DNA of 64,000 bases from Abelmoschus esculentus (lineage: Eukaryota > Streptophyta > Magnoliopsida > Malvales > Malvaceae): positions 7,852,737 through 7,916,736 of the forward strand of contig JAUCBN010000034.1 of assembly GCA_035048815.1 (NCBI GenBank), given 5' to 3'. Both the position numbers and the translations under genes were made by a program. Position 1 is the first letter of the stretch, and the number at the start of each line of letters is the position of its first letter. Shown here in pieces: positions 22,291 through 34,444 of the stretch. The notes beneath the pieces were generated by a model. That model saw only the letters and a program-made list of their open reading frames with translations. It made no database searches and was not told the origin of the DNA.

Positions 22291-23168
22291 GAAGGGTGGT
22301 GGCAGACTCAAATCCTCTATTATTTCATTACATGAAAATTTGATCTGAGGTAACGTCGTGGCATCATCTACAAGGGCATTAGTATCAACTTCGGGTTTTG
22401 ATGTTGGTTTTGTTGTATCCTTTTTCTTGGGGTCTGTTGGAGCTTTAACCTCCTTCTCTACCAAGGTGGTGTTCTATGTTGTCGTCTTGGCGATAAGTTT
22501 TGGGTCCTTAAGTTCTTTATCGCTTCAGGTGTGATGGCTTTACAATGATTGTGCAAACGTTTTCTAACGATTTTAGTATCGCTTAATAAACCTCAAATGG
22601 GTTTAATATTCAAAAATTGCGTAAACTAACCAACTTGTGTCTCGACAGATTTCAGCGTTGCTTCATGGTTCTGTATCCTTATCTTTTTCCTGTCAATAAA
22701 TGCATCAACTTTTTTATGAACTTATCTATATTCGATATGTATGCACCGATTTAAGCCATGAACATGTTTAGAGTATTCTTCCTAATTTTGAGATCTATAT
22801 GATATGGTAGAAACAAATTCTGTTGTGGTGGCATTTGTTGCTAAGGTTGCCAAGATTGATTTTTTTGAAATTCTGTCACTTGCATATTCTAATTCGGATT
22901 AAGTGCATTGTTTGGGTTACTCCATGAAAATTTTTGGGTGCTTCTTTCATGTTGAGTTTTACGTGTTGGACATGATATACATGTTGTATTTTCCAACACA
23001 TAAGCTCGATTATGGATTTTATGAGTATTCAGAAGAATCATGATTATCACCACATAATTCACAAATAGGGTAATTGTCTTGACCTCTTGAACGTTATTTG
23101 GTTTCTGTAGATCCTTGAATATATTTTTTAAAGTTGATAATTGGGCAAATATTGAATCTAAAGTTTCT
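22282..23168 (-). pseudogene. Gypsy (Athila/Tat-like) gag pseudogene
   Basis: On the minus strand the order from right to left is QFANLTAQL-like text, a zinc-knuckle relic reading ICGDNHDSSECP, an Asn/Gln-rich stretch (SWSNPNNALNPN), a segment LNIKPIxGLLSDTKI resembling the QLPSDTE motif, and an acidic-basic tail with VKAPTDPKKKDTTKPTSK ending DLSLPPPFPS. The same order is seen in the plus-strand gag at 28299-29969. Several stops and frame changes break it. It is sandwiched between LTR fragments B and C, to which it does not obviously belong. Confidence 0.7.
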
Positions 23169-25592
23169 TGTAACGCCCCAAAATTGGGCCAAGAAGTTAG
23201 TGAATTGGTTTCGTTGGTTTAGCCTAGTTTGGGATCAAATACTTTAGAATTGATTTTTAATCAAAATAAATTATGGAAAAATATCCTAAAAATTCTCATT
23301 TAATATATATTTGGCTTTGGTCAACTCAATTTCAAAAATTAATCCTTGAATCCCTAGGATTTTGAACTTAGTGACTACTTTATAAAAATTGAAAACTTGA
23401 GGAAAATTTTATAAAACTGAGACAAAACTTTGAATCTTTAAGGTTCTTTTATCCAATCCTAATCCTAGTTGATCTAAACCTTCCAAGGGCCTATTTTAAT
23501 AACTTATAACCCATAATTTTAATTAATAACCCAAATAACATAATATTAATCCTAAAAACCTATTTTTCATCAAAATATAGACCTATTTTTTTAGAATTTT
23601 GAATTCTCGTTTTTGGGTAGACATATAACCCATAATTCTCGTTAATAGAAATTCATTTGGTTAATTCTTTATATTTTTCTTCTTCAAAATCTCTTCGTTT
23701 TTCTTCAGTTTTACTTGTTTTTAAACCTTAGAGGGGTTGGATTAATTTTTTAGGTGAGAATCATTCAAACCTCTGAAAATTAAAGTTCTTTAATAAAATT
23801 ACTAAGTTCTTCGTTGATTGCATCAATCTTTTAAGTCTTGAATCAATAAAATCGGTTTTCTTTATAAAAATTCTATTGTTTTCTTGATTTTCGTTCAAGG
23901 ATTTTACATGGTTGTTTTTATGCCTAAATACATGAATATTGAAGTTTTTAGATTTAATTAAGATAAGTTTTAAGTATCTAATCCCGTACATAAGGTTTAG
24001 GGAGTGTTTGAAGAGGTTTTTTGTGTGTTTTAGTTAGGTTTTATGGTGTTTTTAGGGTCTGCCATGTATTGGGTCGACTTGATGGATGTTTGGGTGTGTT
24101 ATAATGCACTAAAACATCTAGTTTTGATTCTTGAATTAGTTCAAGAGGTACAAGAACAAGTTTGAGGAAGATCGGAAAGTCGAATCGCATTTTCAAGTGA
24201 CTTGTTGAGCATGTTTCGGTAAATCGATGAATGGATTATGAGGATTGTCGATTTGACAGTGTTTTAAATGTGTTTTCAAAGGTTTTAGGGTGTAGGGAAG
24301 GTGTGAAAAACCTCCCTATACTCAGAATTAAGTTTTAAGTAATGTTTTCTTAAAGGTTCTTATATTATGCCTTGTTTTTACTATGTTTAGTCATGCTCGT
24401 GTTATACATGTGCATATATGAATATGCATGTGTTACAATGCTCATGAGATGTTTTTACAAAGTTTTTTATATAAATATGATGCTCCCATGGCTTTGTTTT
24501 GAAAACATGAGAAAAATGGTTTTTATCGGTTTATGCATTTGATGCATGTGTTAGTGGGATGCATGTGGTTAATACACTGTTTTTTAACTTAAAACCTGAG
24601 CATTGATTTTCTTTTTTGTTGAATATTGAGATGATGTGATAGTGATAGGTCGATCGATCAATAGGATGTGAGTGCACTATAATTATAAAATTCGTATACG
24701 TGGGTAAATTCCTTAGTGATGCATTAGAGTTATTGCTTGAATTGTGGTATATGTGTTGTTTTGGATTTAAGCGTAGCTTATCCCAGAAGATAAGGTGGGA
24801 AACATGATTAGAGTAATCCATTGTGTGCATGATTTTAGCTTATGTATTGTATGAGTAGGCGGTTTAGCCCTCATACGTGGTATGAGTAGCGGTTTAGCTT
24901 TCATACGTGGCATGTTGGCGGTTTAGCCTCATGCGTGGCATGTCTTGGCATTGTGCCTGCATGCGAGTTTTTGTTTATCCCAATGATTAGAGGTAAGACT
25001 AATCGGATCACTAATAGCAACACGAGAAAACAAAAGGGTAATATTTTTACTGATTTTTATTGCAAACAGAGTTTGTGAGTGTTTGACATTGAGTTCAAAC
25101 GTTTTATAAGCCTTGCTAAGTGAATCATGTAAGCCTTGGGTTTTGTGGCTTAGCACCATGTGATGAAACACTTGTTGATTTTTACTATTGGTGGCATTGT
25201 TAGCCACGAGTGATTATTTTATAGAGCATGATTTAGTTTTTAAATTGATGAAATTGGTTTAATATGGGCTGCATTGTAAGGTATTTTTATAATTGTTTTT
25301 ATTCACTCACTAAGCTTATGCTTACCTTCTCAATTACCTTGCAATGTAGAATAAATAAAGTTGAGGCAGCAAAAAGAGAAGCAAGGATCCATGTAACCGC
25401 CAAGTGAAATCTCAAATATGTCTTTATAACATTAGTAGCAGTGAAAGAGCAATGGGGATGAAATATCATTTTGAGAATGATGTTTATGCTAATTATACTT
25501 TTAATGGCTAGATTGATTATCCATGTTGATATTAGCTTGTAACTTGAATTTGAATTGCCTATTGGTATTCCATTAGTTACAATTAAAGTTAC
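23169..25592 (+). repeat. LTR copy C (TGTAACGCCCC family), 3'-truncated
   Basis: It starts TGTAACGCCCCAAAATTGGG and follows LTRs A, D and E for about 2.4 kb. Shared blocks include GATCGATCAATAGGATGTGAG (24651-24671), a repeated GCGGTTTAGCC module (24858-24935), AGGTAAGACTAATCGGATCAC and GCAAGGATCCATGTAAC. The family's 3' end (..GAGGGGGTTACA) is missing and there is no target duplication, so about 450 bp were lost at the junction with X copy 3. Minus-strand frames inside are chance. Confidence 0.8.
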
Positions 25593-26576
25593 AGTATAAA
25601 AGATTATCGTTCTCGTGAGGATTGGTGTTACTTTCACAATCTATTCTTCCTGCACAGAGAAAGATAAAAATGCAAGTGATTTGATTTGAATTTGGAATTA
25701 AACTAAGGTATTTAACTAAAGTAATTAAAATAACTAATTGAGAAATCAAAGTTCAAAAATAAGCCAGATTAGATTACTTCATAGTGTGAATTCAGAATGT
25801 AAGTTGTCTCAATTTTACAATGCAAGGTAAAGTTTGCCACCTCGGTAGGTCACTGAATAATCGTCTTAGCTACCTCGGTGGGGTTATGCTTGAGCGGTAA
25901 GTTGACAACTCAAAGTTCGATAGAAAGTCCTTTGATGACTCCTCTTTATACCTAATTCAGAGTGATATTGATGGTTACGTCTTGATGATAACTCCTGGCA
26001 TGAATCAAGGATGAAAACCAACCAATTTTATGTTTCTTTTAATCGTAGAAATCTGAACTTATCCCTAAGTCGAATTAGTCTATAACAAAGTAGGTTAAAA
26101 TCATGTTTACTCGTTTCGTAAGTCTAACTCTCTCGATATTATAAAAATATATTTTTCCTCACAAACGTCTCTCCCGAGCTTGAATGCAAGAAATAGTGAA
26201 TGCCAAGAATAAACAAACTTTGAATAACAAACTTGCATTAATAACAACTAAAAAAAGTATAAACTTTGTCTCACAACTACTCCATAAAATAATCTTAGCC
26301 CTAAGGAAATTTAGAACATAATGATGGTAGAAGACAACTAGGGTTTTCGGAAGGATGTGGTATGAACTCTTACTATCTACCTAGGGTATGTATATATAGG
26401 TCAAGTATAGGTCAAATACTTCTAAAAGTAGGAATTCAACTTGGAATAAAATATCACTTTATTATATAAATAATTTTTTAATTTCCTAGTTTATTCTTAT
26501 TGAAATTTTTCCACGTGGCTTTGACCGTATCTTTCCTTGCTTTTCTCTTCTTTGTTCATCTCATAGCTTTTATTAA
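25593..26576 (+). repeat. Dispersed repeat family X, copy 3
   Basis: It begins with ATAAAAGATTATCGTTCTCG and GAGGATTGGTGTTAC and ends near TCTCATAGCTTTTATTAAAAG. It is the longest uninterrupted copy of X in the window. It abuts a 5'-truncated LTR of the Athila-like element at about 26577. Confidence 0.72.
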
Positions 26577-28107
26577 AAGATCCATGAAAAATATGAAGAC
26601 CTCATATGTTGCACTAAAAGTCAAGAATATATTTTGCAAAGGAGTGCCAGCTGGTGCTATACAGACTGGCTGTAACCATCTTGGGGGGACCACTGTCACC
26701 ATGTCAGAAATGTCATCACGTGAATGGGGGTGAAATAGGGAATTTCCCTAAACCCTAGGGTTTTCACCCCCCACTTTATACGGGATGGTGACCTAAAGAA
26801 AAGGAGAACCTTTGTAACGTTTTGGGGGCTGATTTTGAGACACAAGGAGAGCAAAAAGCGGCAGAGAAAGCTTCCACCTTTCTTCCCCAACCACCGTCCA
26901 AAGGGTCCCTCCATTGATAGAGCTTGAAGGGAGTGGCGTGCTAGGCACCTGAGAGGGGCTAGCACGCTAAGGCGTCCCATGGTGGTCGAAGAGCCAGCGA
27001 TAGCGCGTACTGAGGATGTCTTTCAACCTTTCCCTTTGCTTTATTTTTATATATTTGAGAGATTTTATGTGGATGTTTATGAATGATATTTTTGGATGAT
27101 GTTTATGTTTAAGCTTTCAAACCTCTATGTGTTTGCTTTATTTCAGTGGATGTTTTTATGGATGATTAACTCTTTATCTTTTTGTGAATATTCTACCCTA
27201 TTATGTGTTTGTTTATTTGCTTTGCTCATTGTGTTTAATCATTTAAGCATTATAAGTGGCATGAGAGTGTCCATTGTTTAGATACACGCTAGGTGTTCGA
27301 GAGAAACCTAGCTATAGATCTTTAGTGTTCAAGAGAAACTAAGGGAGGATCTACGTGAGCAATGGGTTCTAGACTGCAAAATACTGCCTAATCTGACCTT
27401 AGGTGCTCGAGAGAGACTTAAGTGAGTGTTTCAACGACTAAAAGGAGTGTGATTTATCGATAGGATAGATGTCACTATTGAGACTGAGAGGAGATGTCGT
27501 GGCATTTTAGACTATCAAGTTCGTTTAACTCGAGAGAGCGGAGCACCTTAGAAACCTCTGTCGAGAGAATAGACCATATAATAGCTATTTTTTCATATGA
27601 GTAAGGTTAAGAAGTCCATAAGAACCCCCATCAATCATTCCCAGTAAGGCTCATCAATCGAGGATCATTACATCAAATTGCTTACCTGTGTTCTCTTATC
27701 TTGCTTTTGCCTTGCCATTTACAAATTTTTCCTCTATTTTCCCTGTTTTCCTTTGTTGTCTATGTTTACTTGCAATCACATTATCATATTCTTCACACAC
27801 TACCTTCATATATTTGTCGTGTCACCTTCATCCATTCCATTTTTCCTTGACATATTTTAGTTGCTTGCATTCTGAAATTGTCATAGCATTTCACTATTAC
27901 ACCTTCACCGTACATATTCATTTCCATCTGTTTATACCACTATTTTTATTTTCCTTTTATTTATGACACCTTTCTGCCTTGACAAAGTTGACTTACACTT
28001 TACCCGATCCTCTTGGGAATGATACTCATTCTCTCTTTATTACTTACATGACTGTGTATACTTGTACAAATATTATCATAATTTATAGCAACACACAGTG
28101 CGGACCA
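26577..28107 (+). repeat. 5' LTR of the Athila-like element, 5'-truncated
   Basis: This matches 32525-34039 from ATATGAAGACCTC onward (GCAAAGGAGTG; CCCTAAACCCTAGGGTTTTC; CTCGAGAGAGACTTAAGTGA; ending ACACACAGTGCGGACCA). The first ~235 bp present in the 3' LTR (which starts TGATAACTCC) are missing, replaced by family X. Frames here (for example 27688-27966) are hydrophobic low-complexity translations of T-rich DNA and not genes. Confidence 0.85.
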
Positions 28108-28113
28108 AGTTTT

Positions 28114-28131
28114 TGGCGTCGTTGCCGTGTA
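28114..28131 (+). other. Primer-binding site of the Athila-like element
   Basis: TGGCGTCGTTGCCGTGTA lies seven bases after the LTR end. It is close to TGGCGCCGTTGCCGGGGA, the site complementary to the 3' end of tRNA-Asp that is common in Athila/Tat elements. Three substitutions show decay. Confidence 0.8.
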
Positions 28132-28239
28132 TTTGGCGAGTAAAGTTTGTCATTTTTATCTTGGCATTTTCATTTTACTTTGTTTATTTTCTTAGTTCAG
28201 TTTTACTTGTTTTATTTTTTTCAGGGTTTTTCCTATTGC

Positions 28240-29969
28240 ATGACCAGAAGGTCTACTGATGGACCCCTTTCTACCCTATAGTGCTTGAGAATGAATGATT
28301 GTTTCGGCAAAGAAGATGTATCCAGCGTGAGACTAGGGCCATGTACGGTGTTCAAAATCAGGGTGTTCCTAATCAAGATCCAGTAGTTCAAAATGTCAGG
28401 GCAAATCAGAATATTGTTGCACCTCGACCAAGGGCTATTCGGGATCACTTAAATCCTATCTTAGATGATCTTAATCTTGGCATCTTTGCACTAGAAATTC
28501 AAGCTACACACTTTGAACTCAAGCATGTCATGTTCAATATGTTGAATTCTATTGGTCAATTTGGTGGTATGGCGTATGAAGACGAAAGACAACATATTTG
28601 TTCCCTTTTAGAAGTTCGTGACTCATTCAGTCAACAACTAGTACACGAGGATGTGTTGAAACTCAAGCTATTTTCTTAATCCTTAAGTGACGAAGCAAGG
28701 GCATGTTTGACTGGAGTACCATCCGGATCGATGGAGTCATGAGCGGATCTATGCAAGAGCTTTTTGTTGCGGTATAATCCACCAAATCTCAACACTCAGC
28801 TTAGAAAAGACATTGCTTCTTTCCGACATAGTGACGACGATTCAATGTGCGAATGTTGGGATTGATACAAGGGATTGCTTCGGAAGTGTACTAATCATGG
28901 ATTTCAAGATTAGACTCAAGTTGTGATATTCTACAACGGAGTCAATGCACCGACCAAAATGATGTTAGATGCCTCGGCAAATGGAAATTTACTATACAAA
29001 TCACCCGAGGAGGCATTTGACATTCTTGACAAAATTGCCAACAATAACTATCAATTTCCTTCTACAAGACTAGGAACCGGGAGGAAGGCACAAGGAACTT
29101 TTGAGCTCGAAGCTAAGGACTCACTATCCGCCTAACTCTCAGCTATCACCAATATGTTGAAGAACATGCAACGTTCCAATGCAGCTTGTCTATTATGTCA
29201 TGGCAATCACCATGAGAGTAAGTGCCCAAGGAATCATGAGACAACCAATTATTTGGGCAATTTCAACAGAAGCAACAACAATCCCTACTCCAACACATAT
29301 AATCCAGGATGGCGACAACATCCAAACTTTTCATAGGGAAACCAAGGATCCAGTAATCCTAATCCACAAGCTCGGAATCAGAATGCTAATGAGCCCCAGA
29401 ATTTTAAATTGAATATGCCTTGGCATAATCCGAACAAGGGGGCATCATCATTATCGAACACCAGTTCTTTGGAAGCGACTATGCACAAATTTATTCAAAG
29501 TACAAAGAAAATGCTTCAAGAGCATACAACAACTATCAAGAATCAAGGTACGTTATTACAAAGCCATAATGCTTCATTGCAAACTTTAGAAAGTCAGGTT
29601 GACCAAATTGCCACGGCATTACAAGAACGTCAGCTAGGACGTCTGCCAAGTGACACTGAGGTCACTAAACCACACGGTAAAGAGAAATCTAGAGCAGTTA
29701 CACTAAGGAGTGACAAGCAAATTAATCAACAAGATAAGTTTGGGGGGAAGACGAGTGAAGATCCTATACCCAAACATGTGCATGAAGAGATGGTAAAGCC
29801 TGAGCAAACTCTTGAGGAAAAGGATAAGGAGGAAGGTTTGACAAGTGAACCTGCTGATGGAGCTAGCAAAAATGCCACGAAAAATGCAGTTCCTACACCA
29901 ACAGTGGAAGAATTTAGACCCCTACCACCCTTTCTCCAGAGGCTGAAGAAGCACAATGATGAGGTTTAA
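28240..29969 (+). pseudogene. Athila/Tat-like gag pseudogene
   Basis: Gag would build the element's particle. One frame from about 28299 to 29969 contains the gag core (FELKHVMFNMLNSIGQFGG, then YNPPNLNTQLRKDIASF and FYNGVNAPTKMMLDASANG). A zinc knuckle CLLCHGNHHESKC follows at about 29187-29225. Then come a coiled-coil-like stretch (29460-29620), LPSDTEVTKPHGKEKSRAV and a PLPPFLQRLKK tail. Five or more in-frame stops occur (about 28677, 28738, 28865, 28912, 29131, 29334). Several sit where a Trp or Arg codon is expected and so look like transitions. A frameshift separates the likely ATG at 28240 from the main frame. Confidence 0.85.
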
Positions 29970-29974
29970 TTCAA

Positions 29975-30645
29975 GAATTTTGTTGAAAATTGGACCAGTT
30001 GTATATCAATGTCACACTCTTGGAGGCAATTGATCAAATGCCCACTTATGCCAAATTTCTCAAAGAGATAGTTACGAAGAAGAGGAAAGTGGATAAGTTT
30101 GAGACAATTGTCATGGCAAAAGAGTATTGCTCTGCTTTGAGAAAATTGCCAATGAAGAAGAAGGATCCAAGTAGCTTTATCATTCCATGTGCTATTGGAG
30201 ACACGTTTGTAGGGAAAGCACTATGTGATCTTGATCAAGTGTGAATCTGATGCCCAAGTCAATCTTTTTGAAGCTTGGCATGGGAGATGCGAGACCCACT
30301 TCCTTCATATTGCAACTAGCCGATCGTTCCCATGTAAGACCAGAGGGGAATATCGAAGATGTGATTGTACGAGTGGACAAATTCGTGTTTCCAATTAACT
30401 TCCTAATACTTGATTGCGAGGTTGATGCTAACACACCCATCATCTTGGGGAGGCCTTTCCTAGCAACCGTTCACATTCTCATTGATTGTGAGAAGGTTGA
30501 GCTTATTATGCGAGTAGCAGATCAAAGTGTGACTATAAATGTCAACAAGTCTCTTAAGTATGTGAATGATTCTGAAGAATGCCGGAACATTTTGGAAGCG
30601 GACTCTGAGCTGTCAAAGCAATTTCATACAACTGGATGAATATGA
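29975..30645 (+). pseudogene. Aspartic protease (retropepsin-like) pseudogene
   Basis: It follows gag in another frame (ORF 29990-30244, then 30241-30639). The protease cleaves the element polyprotein. It shows YAKFLKEIVTKKRK, then CAIGDTFVGKALCDLDQV at the active site. The expected D-L-G-S/A-S/T motif is damaged (DLDQ, then a stop and a frame change into NLMPKSIFLKLGMG). The flap and C-terminal strand ADRSHVRPEGNIEDV, FPINFLILDCEVD and TPIILGRPFLAT are well kept. Without an intact DLG the product would be inactive. Confidence 0.85.
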
Positions 30646-31060
30646 AAAGCTCATAAAGGATGATGAAGAGGAAGTTGGTGAATTTCCAATGGAAGTGCAG
30701 TAATGTAGTCTATTGATAGCTAGACAACACTCGAGCTTTGGACCGCTTGATTTTGAGGAAATCATTCCTCCTAAGCCTTCTTTACTACATGCACCCAAGT
30801 TGGAGCTGAAGACTTTTCCACAGCATCTCAAATATGCTTATCTGGGTGAAAATGAAACATTGTCTGTTATCATTTCCTCAAGTTTTAATGCTGATCAAGA
30901 AAGAAGTCTACTTGTTGTTTTGTCACAACATAAACGAGCAATAGGATAGACCATGGCAAATGTGAAGGGGATTAGTCCTACTATCTGTATGCATAAGATA
31001 CTCTTGGAAGAATGTCATGACAATTCCATAGATCCACAACGCATCTTCACTGGAGCCCCC
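30646..31060 (+). pseudogene. Linker before reverse transcriptase, truncated pol
   Basis: ORF 30713-30949 contains LLHAPKLELKTFPQHLKYAY and FNADQERSLLVVLSQHKRAIG. After a stop it continues with VKGISPTICMHKI and HDNSIDPQR. These lie just before the fingers of RT in Gypsy polyproteins. The sequence stops matching after DPQR (about 31045), so RT, RNase H and integrase are deleted. Confidence 0.75.
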
Positions 31061-32278
31061 GTGATGCATGACAAACCTACCTCACATCTTTAGGATGCAT
31101 GACATACTGATATGTCATGACATTTTTAGTTTACTCCTATTAATAAATAAATTGTTTTTAAGTCTATTTTATATGCTTTATTTCGTTATCTCTTTTTCTT
31201 GTTATTTTATTTTTTAGGTTAAAAATAAGCCAGAAGCAGCACAACCCGACCAATCTTCCAAACCAAAAGAAACACAACCAACCATGCAGCAAGAACAACA
31301 ACAAATGCCCTTTGCCGAAAGAAAGAAGTCCAAGCGCCATCTAAAAATGTCGGTTGCATTGAGGACAATGTCTACCTTAAGTTCGGGGGAGGTATCGTTC
31401 CCTACTTCATTTTCATATTGCATTATAGCTGCAGTTGTAGACAAATGCCATGATAAATTAGTAAGTTTCTAGACGAGTTTATTGGATTAAAGTTAATAAT
31501 GCCCGATGATGATAATTTTTTATGGCCAATGCTTGAATTGAATATGCATGAATTGGGATTTGGATAGAATCTGTTTTAGGAAATGATTGTTTGTGTTATT
31601 TTATTGTTACACGAGTGTATGTTTTCTATTCTTAGGAAAGTTAGAAAGTTTTTATAGAATGAAAACTTGGACAGTTTAGCATGTTTTGAGGAATTTGAAT
31701 GTTAATAGAAGCTCCCGTTAGTTTAGTTTATGAAGTTGTGAATAACTATAAAGGGATACTCCGTTATGCCATGGCAAAACCATGCGCATATGAGTTAATG
31801 AAAGAGGCACAGGGTGACATTACACTTTTATCTTGTCATGGCATTGCCTTGATACTGTGCTTTAATAAATGGCAGCAATAGCATGAGTAAAAGGTAGTGT
31901 GACAGGCTGGATCCCCTCGTAACAATGTGTAAGAAAAAAGAAAAGAAAATAAAATGAAAAAAAGAGAAAAAGATATTATATATATATATCGGGAGTATGA
32001 AAGGTGTGCTGAGAAAAAAATGCTTTGCTAGGATAGTAAATCTTCTTTAGACTTTTTCTAAGTTAACTAAGCATAGATTGGATACACTCACGCATACACA
32101 CTCGCATCTGATCCAGTCCTAGAGTAGCATTCTTGAAATTTCCTCGAGTCTTATATGTTTATGCCATGACATTTCTGAGGGCTAAAACTCTAACCATTTG
32201 TTTTTCTTGATCCTGAACATTGTCATGACATTTTGTCTCTGCTAGTTGTTATCCATTGCTTGAGGACAAGCAATAGTT
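31061..32278 (+). other. 3' non-coding region of the Athila-like element
   Basis: This is the region after the pol deletion. A gene-end relic reads KSKRHLKMS and, in another frame, EDNVYLKFGGG (31355-31392), a phrase typical of the end of Athila/Tat pol regions with a purine-rich TTCGGGGGAGG tract. The rest is A+T-rich. It carries an unusual series of TGYCATGRCA palindromes (see findings) and a (TA)n run near 31976-31988. Confidence 0.6.
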
Positions 32279-32290
32279 TAAGTTTGGGGG
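32279..32290 (+). other. Polypurine tract of the Athila-like element
   Basis: TAAGTTTGGGGG directly precedes the LTR start TGATAACTCC, the standard arrangement for Athila/Tat elements. Confidence 0.8.
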
Positions 32291-34039
32291 TGATAACTCC
32301 ACAAAAAGGCTATATTAAGAGCCTTATCTTTAAACACATATAGGATCATTTAGATGCATTTAGGATCATAACATTGCATTTGGTGGTTGATTATGTTTTG
32401 GAGTTAATGGTGCGGAAATAGATGATATTTTACAGGGAAGGTCATGCTTTTGGCTGATGTTGTGCAGGTAAAGCAAAGCTAGGAGCAAGGGAGATTTGTC
32501 TTGGCATTTGAAGAAGGTTAGCAAATGAAAAATACCATGGAAAATATGAAGACCTCCTGTGCTACACTAAAAGACAAGAAAATATTTTGCAAAGGAGTGT
32601 CACCTAGTGCTATACAGGCTTGCTGTAACCACCTTTGGGGGAACTACTATCGCCATGTCAGAAATGTCATCACGTGAGTGGGGTTAAAATAGGGAATTTC
32701 CCTAAACCCTAGGGTTTTCACCCCCACTTTATAAGGGATGGTGACCTAAAGAAAAGTTGAACCTTTATAACCTTTTGGGGGCTGATTTTGAGGCACAATG
32801 AGAGCAAAAAACGACGGATAAAGCTTCAACCTTTCTTCCCCAACCACTGTCTGAAGGGTCCCTCCACTGATAGATCTTGAAGGGAGTGGCGTGCTAGGCA
32901 CTCAAGAGGGGCTAGCACGCTAAGGCATCCCTTGGTGGTCGAAGAGCCGGTGGTAGTGCTCATCGAGAGTGTCTTCCAACCTTTTGCTTTATTTTTATAT
33001 ATTTGAGAGGTTTTATGTGGATGTTTATGGATGATATTTATCTTTAAACTTTCACACCACCATGTGTTTTCTTTATTTCGGTGGATGTTTTTATAAATGA
33101 TTAACTCTTTATCTTTTTATGAATATTCTAGCCTATTATGTGTTTGTTTATTTGCTTTGCTCATTGTGTTTAATCATTTAAGCATTGTAAGAGGAATGAG
33201 AGTGTCCATTGTTTAGATGCACGCTAGATGTTCGAGAGAAACCTAGAAATTGATCCTTAGTTGTTCGAGAGAAACTAAGGGAGGATCTACTGAGCAATGG
33301 GTTCTAGACTACAAATAGAGCCTAATCTGAACTTAGGTGCTCGAGAGAGACTTAAGTGAAGGTTTTAACGACTAAAAGGAGTATGCTTTATCGATAGGAT
33401 AGATGTCATTGCTGAGACCAAGAGGAGATGCCGTAGCATTTTAGACTATCAGTTTCCTTTGACTCGAGAGAGCGAGAGCACCTTAGAAACCTTTGTCGAG
33501 TGAATAGACCACATAGTAGCTAGATATTCGTAGGAGTAAGGTTAAGAAGTCCATAAGAACCCCCATCAATCATTCTTAGTAAGGCTCATTAATCGAGGAT
33601 CATTACATCATATTGCTTACTTGTGTTCTCTTATCTTGCTTTTGTCTTGGCATTTACAAAGTGTTCCTCTGTTTTCCCGATTTTCCTTTGTTTTCTCTAT
33701 TTACTTGCAATCACATTACCATACTCTTCACACACCACCTTCATACATTTATCGTGCACCTTCATCCATTCCATTTTGCCTTGACATATTTTAGTTGCTT
33801 GCATTATGAAATTGTCATAGCATTTCACTATTACACCTTCACTGTACATATTCATTTCCATCTGTTTATACCAATGTTTTTATTTTCCTTTTATTTAGTG
33901 ACACCTTTCTGCCTTGACAAAGTTGACTTACACTTTACCCTGATCCTCGTAGGTACGATACTCACCCTTTATTACTTGCATGACTATGTATACTTGCACA
34001 TATGTTTGCATAATTTAAAGTAACACACAGTGCGAACCA
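32291..34039 (+). repeat. 3' LTR of the Athila-like element
   Basis: The 1749-bp LTR runs from TGATAACTCCACAAAAAGGC to ACACACAGTGCGAACCA and is complete. It matches the truncated 5' LTR and, in inverted orientation, the fragment 35088-35724. Frames inside (for example 33613-34023) are hydrophobic T-rich translations. No target duplication can be tested because the 5' end is lost. Confidence 0.88.
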
Positions 34040-34400
34040 CTACTCCCTACGTAGGAGCTCCTTGGTGTGTGACATCCTTCCACCCTTCCTACATCATCCG
34101 TAAAAGTTCTTGGAATGAATTCGCTCGACCCTACCTACTCCATGCAAGAGAGTGCTTGCTGTAAGCCTAAACGATATCACCTTACCCTACCTACTCTTAG
34201 GATGGAAGTGCATGGCGTGACTCGACCCCATCCTGCCTATATCGTGAACGAAAGTCCTTGGCGTAGAACCGAACCACCCTGCCTACTCCCCCAAAAGAAC
34301 GCTTTGCGTGATTCTTCTACCCTACCTACTCCATTCGAACGAGCACTTGGCCTAGAGTCAATCTACCTGCCTACTCCACGCCTAAGAGTGCTTGGCATAA
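34040..34400. repeat. Tandem array of ~44-bp units
   Basis: About seven diverged units contain ACCCTACCTACTCC, then 10-15 variable bases, then AGTGCTTGGCGT. Starts at about 34128, 34184, 34228, 34275, 34319 and 34363 give a 44-47-bp period with one longer spacing. The reading frame 34115-34447 is only a translation of the array. The array lies in the leader of the minus-strand element whose primer site is at 34445. Confidence 0.82.
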
Positions 34401-34444
34401 AGCAAAATTCAATGCGTATTATCCCAACAAATAGAGTCGTAATC

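Noticed and set aside
24531..25637. Three consecutive minus-strand frames of 92-112 codons
   Set aside because: They are antisense to LTR copy C and not kept in copies A, D or E.
27678..27966. Hydrophobic small proteins (also 33613-34023)
   Set aside because: They are T-rich LTR sequence; the two LTR copies do not keep the same frame length.
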